From NCBI GenBank assembly GCA_001874255.1, contig MPDC01000013.1, positions 1-64,000 of the forward strand: a stretch of DNA of 64,000 nt, given 5' to 3'. Positions within the stretch are counted from its first letter, which is position 1, and every line of letters starts with the position of its first letter. Shown here piece by piece: positions 61,919 through 64,000 of this stretch. The stretch is from Alphaproteobacteria bacterium MedPE-SWcel (lineage in GTDB: Bacteria; Pseudomonadota; Alphaproteobacteria; Rhodobacterales; Rhodobacteraceae). The position numbers and the translations under genes are program-made. The notes beneath the pieces are model-generated. The model saw only the letters and a program-made list of their open reading frames with translations. It searched no databases and was not told the origin of the DNA.

Positions 61919-62374
61919 ATGGCGCCATCACATGGGTTGTCGATCGGCTATCTGGCAGAGCGGACGGGGCTGGCGGTCTCGGCTATCCGCTACTACGAGG
62001 CTCAAGGCCTGCTGGAGCCCTGGCGCAATGCCGGCGGTCAGCGCAGGTTTCATCGCGCTGACATCCGTCGTCTGAGCTTCGTGATGATCGCGCAGAAATT
62101 CGGGTTCACCCTGCCGGAAATCCGCGAACAGCTGAGCAGCCTGCCCGGCAACCGGACCCCGACCAAGGCAGATTGGGCGCGTCTGTCAGAAGGGTTCCGC
62201 CGCCACCTGGATGCGCGAATCGCGACCCTGGAAAAACTGCGCGACGATCTGGACGGCTGCATCGGTTGCGGATGCCTGTCCCTGCCGTCCTGTGCGCTCT
62301 ACAATGCCGGGGATCGGGCCGCAAAAAAGGGACAGGGGCCACGGTATTTGATGGGCGACAGTCCGGACACTTGA
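61919..62374 (+). CDS. soxR: Redox-sensitive transcriptional activator SoxR
   Basis: A 151-residue MerR-family regulator. The N-terminal HTH is clear (LSIGYLAERTGLAVSAIRYY), a dimerisation helix follows, and the [2Fe-2S] ligands C114-x2-C117-x-C119-x5-C125 match SoxR. Oxidation of the cluster by redox-cycling compounds turns on target promoters. I chose the ATG at 61919, preceded by AGGAGG at five bases. It is divergent from the VOC gene, its probable target; soxS is not present, as usual outside enterics. Confidence 0.95.
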   Translation: MAPSHGLSIGYLAERTGLAVSAIRYYEAQGLLEPWRNAGGQRRFHRADIRRLSFVMIAQKFGFTLPEIREQLSSLPGNRTPTKADWARLSEGFRRHLDARIATLEKLRDDLDGCIGCGCLSLPSCALYNAGDRAAKKGQGPRYLMGDSPDT

Positions 62375-62407
62375 CACCTCTGTCGATACGCGCCGTTATT
62401 CGCGCTT

Positions 62408-62434
62408 CAGACGGCAAAAACCGCAGGCCGTCTG
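62408..62434 (+). terminator. Hairpin after soxR
   Basis: CAGACGGC and GCCGTCTG form a perfect eight-bp stem with an 11-base loop, 34 bases after the soxR stop. Only a short TTTT lies further on, so termination strength is uncertain. Confidence 0.5.
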
Positions 62435-62608
62435 TCGCATTTTCGGTTCTGTCCTGGAACCTACGTAGGGTATGGATTGACCTCTCCATGCTGCAACCGC
62501 TAAGCAACCGCGCAAGAATGTTGCGCTCTTCCGCAGGCGCATTTCATTTGCGCTGAATAGCCAGGGACCTGACGCGCGGGTCCATACGATAGCCAAGGAG
62601 CACCTCGA

Positions 62609-64000
62609 ATGGCCGATATTGAACGTGAAGCAATGGAATACGACGTTGTGATCGTCGGAGCCGGCCCGGCCGGACTGTCTGCCGCGATCCGCCTGAAGCA
62701 GCTCGACGAAGACCTGCAGGTCGTGGTGCTGGAGAAGGGCTCCGAGGTGGGCGCGCATATCTTGTCAGGCGCGGTGCTGGACCCCTGTGGGCTGGACGCG
62801 CTGATCCCGGACTGGAAGGAAAAAGGCGCGCCGCTGAACGTGCCGGTCAAGGACGACAAATTCTATATGCTGGGCGAGGCGGGCGAGGTCCGTATTCCCA
62901 ATGCGCCGATGCCGCCGCTGATGAACAACCACGGCAACTACATCGTTTCCATGGGCAACGTCTGCCGGTGGATGGCCGAGCAGGCCGAGGAACTGGGCGT
63001 CGAGATCTTCCCCGGCATGGCCTGTTCCGAACTGGTCTACGGCGATCAGGGCGAAGTCAAAGGCGTGGTGGCCGGTGTCTTTGGTCTGGAAGAAGATGGC
63101 TCATATGGGCCGGACACCGAGCCGGGCATGGAACTGCACGGCAAATACGTCTTCCTGTCCGAGGGGGTGCGTGGATCGCTGTCCAAGGAAGTGATCGCGA
63201 AATACGGGCTTGCCGATGGCAAGGAGGTTCAGAAATACGGCGTCGGCATGAAAGAGATCTGGGAGATCGACCCTGCCAAGCACAAGGAGGGCTCTGTCAC
63301 CCATACGATGGGCTGGCCGCTGAATTCCAACGCAGGCGGCGGGTCGTTCATCTACCACCTTGATAACAATCAGGTCTATGTGGGGTTCGTGGTGCATCTG
63401 AACTACAAGAACCCGCATCTCTACCCCTATATGGAATTCCAGCGCTTCAAGCACCATCCGATGGTCGCGGAGCTGTTGAAGGGCGGCAAACGCGTTGCCT
63501 ATGGCGCCCGGGCGATTACCGAGGGCGGCTATCAGTCGATGCCGAAGTTGACCTTTCCGGGCGGCGCATTGCTGGGCTGTTCTGCGGGCATGGTCAACGT
63601 GCCGCGCATCAAGGGCAACCACAACGCCATGCTGTCGGGCAAAGCCGCCGCCGAAGCCGCCTATGATGCGATCCAGGCCGGACGGGCTGCGGATGAGCTG
63701 ACGGAATACGAGGCCGAGGTCCGCGAAGGGGCAATTGGCAAAGACCTGAAGCTGGTGCGCAACGTCAAACCGATGTGGTCCAAATGGGGTCTGATGGCGT
63801 CCCTGGCCTTTGGAGGCCTTGATATGTGGACCAACACGCTGTTCGGGGTGTCTCTCTTTGGCACGCTGGGGCATGGCAAGAACGACGCCCAATCCACCGA
63901 GCCCGCAGATCAGCACAAACCGATCGACTATCCCAAACCCGATGGGATCCTGTCCTTTGACCGGCTGACCAACGTGTCCTTTGCCGCCACCAACCACGAG
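62609..64000 (+). CDS. Electron transfer flavoprotein-ubiquinone oxidoreductase (3' truncated by window end)
   Basis: The first 464 residues of ETF-QO, which passes electrons from ETF (fatty acid, amino acid and choline oxidation) to ubiquinone. The FAD-binding motif VVIVGAGPAGLSAAIRL starts at about residue 14. GAHILSGAVLDP, TEGGYQSMPKLTFPGG and LGCSAGMVNVPRIKGNHNAMLSGK are family blocks. The C-terminal 4Fe-4S cysteines lie beyond the window, so the frame has no stop here. AAGGAG is nine bases before the ATG. It starts 234 bp after soxR, with its own promoter region. No frameshift is seen. Confidence 0.95.
   Translation, partial: MADIEREAMEYDVVIVGAGPAGLSAAIRLKQLDEDLQVVVLEKGSEVGAHILSGAVLDPCGLDALIPDWKEKGAPLNVPVKDDKFYMLGEAGEVRIPNAPMPPLMNNHGNYIVSMGNVCRWMAEQAEELGVEIFPGMACSELVYGDQGEVKGVVAGVFGLEEDGSYGPDTEPGMELHGKYVFLSEGVRGSLSKEVIAKYGLADGKEVQKYGVGMKEIWEIDPAKHKEGSVTHTMGWPLNSNAGGGSFIYHLDNNQVYVGFVVHLNYKNPHLYPYMEFQRFKHHPMVAELLKGGKRVAYGARAITEGGYQSMPKLTFPGGALLGCSAGMVNVPRIKGNHNAMLSGKAAAEAAYDAIQAGRAADELTEYEAEVREGAIGKDLKLVRNVKPMWSKWGLMASLAFGGLDMWTNTLFGVSLFGTLGHGKNDAQSTEPADQHKPIDYPKPDGILSFDRLTNVSFAATNHE

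Noticed and set aside
1-64000. CRISPR arrays, tRNA or rRNA genes, insertion sequences or prophage
   Set aside because: No regularly spaced repeats with unique spacers, no tRNA-like cloverleaf with CCA/T-loop signature, no transposase, integrase or phage structural gene was seen.

Overview
The window looks like a chromosomal segment of an alphaproteobacterium of the Roseobacter group (Rhodobacteraceae). Evidence: GC-rich sequence; a ccoGHIS set behind an FNR-type box; an aa3-oxidase subunit IV microgene; a GCS2-type glutamate-cysteine ligase; a GcvA-like LysR gene; a DmdC-like acyl-CoA dehydrogenase; and a pyrB locus paired with a degenerate dihydroorotase. The species cannot be named from sequence alone. 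There is no rRNA, tRNA, prophage, insertion sequence or CRISPR array. About 75 protein genes are supported, most of them core functions.

Layout. 0.4-5.8 kb: a LysR regulator and ccoGHIS (cbb3 oxidase maturation). 6.2-9.4 kb: D,D-carboxypeptidase with a SPOR domain, HAD hydrolase, clpS. 9.4-15.8 kb: methyltransferase, SDR, hemF, GH25 lysozyme lipoprotein, and divergent hemC/hemE. 16-17.8 kb: alpha-methylacyl-CoA racemase and a CoxG-like protein. 18-22.8 kb: ABC-2 exporter, S49 protease, CaCA antiporter, SDR. 23-26.5 kb: uvrC, pgsA-moaD-moaE. 26.8-30.6 kb: DUF4440-like protein, coiled-coil membrane protein, BON/OmpA protein, ubiA. 30.6-35 kb: rsmE, GNAT, membrane protein, gshA, YHS protein. 35.2-38.8 kb: plsY, pyrC-like, small membrane protein, pyrB. 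39-41.5 kb: UDG, phosphoesterase, LysE, moaB. 41.6-46.6 kb: RND efflux pair. 46.5-49.8 kb: Nudix, DsbD-N protein, YqgE/AlgH, Sua5. 50-54.4 kb: acyl-CoA dehydrogenase, MBL hydrolase, cytochrome oxidase IV, lipoprotein. 54.5-59.3 kb: azlCD, fdhD-mobA-mobB-moeA. 59.6-64 kb: membrane protein, greA, VOC protein, soxR, and ETF-ubiquinone oxidoreductase running off the end.

Functional links. ccoGHIS builds the high-affinity oxidase under a probable oxygen-responsive promoter. hemC, hemE and hemF are three steps of haem synthesis. Molybdenum cofactor functions lie in three places (moaDE, moaB, fdhD-mobAB-moeA). SoxR probably controls the divergent VOC gene through a site sitting between a -35 and a -10 spaced by 19 bp.

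The most interesting non-coding signal is a family of six GC-rich intergenic elements. Each has two conserved arms (core GGCCCAACG and GGCGGGAG) separated and flanked by hairpins whose sequence differs between copies while their pairing is kept. Five of the six lie between convergent genes and the sixth lies just after an operon end. A second theme is short tandem duplications (11-28 bp), several of which copy the 3' end of a gene including its stop codon. Protein-level oddities include a dihydroorotase lacking metal and catalytic residues, an SDR lacking the catalytic lysine, a family-4-like UDG lacking most Fe-S cysteines, and an RND pump with two extra C-terminal membrane segments.
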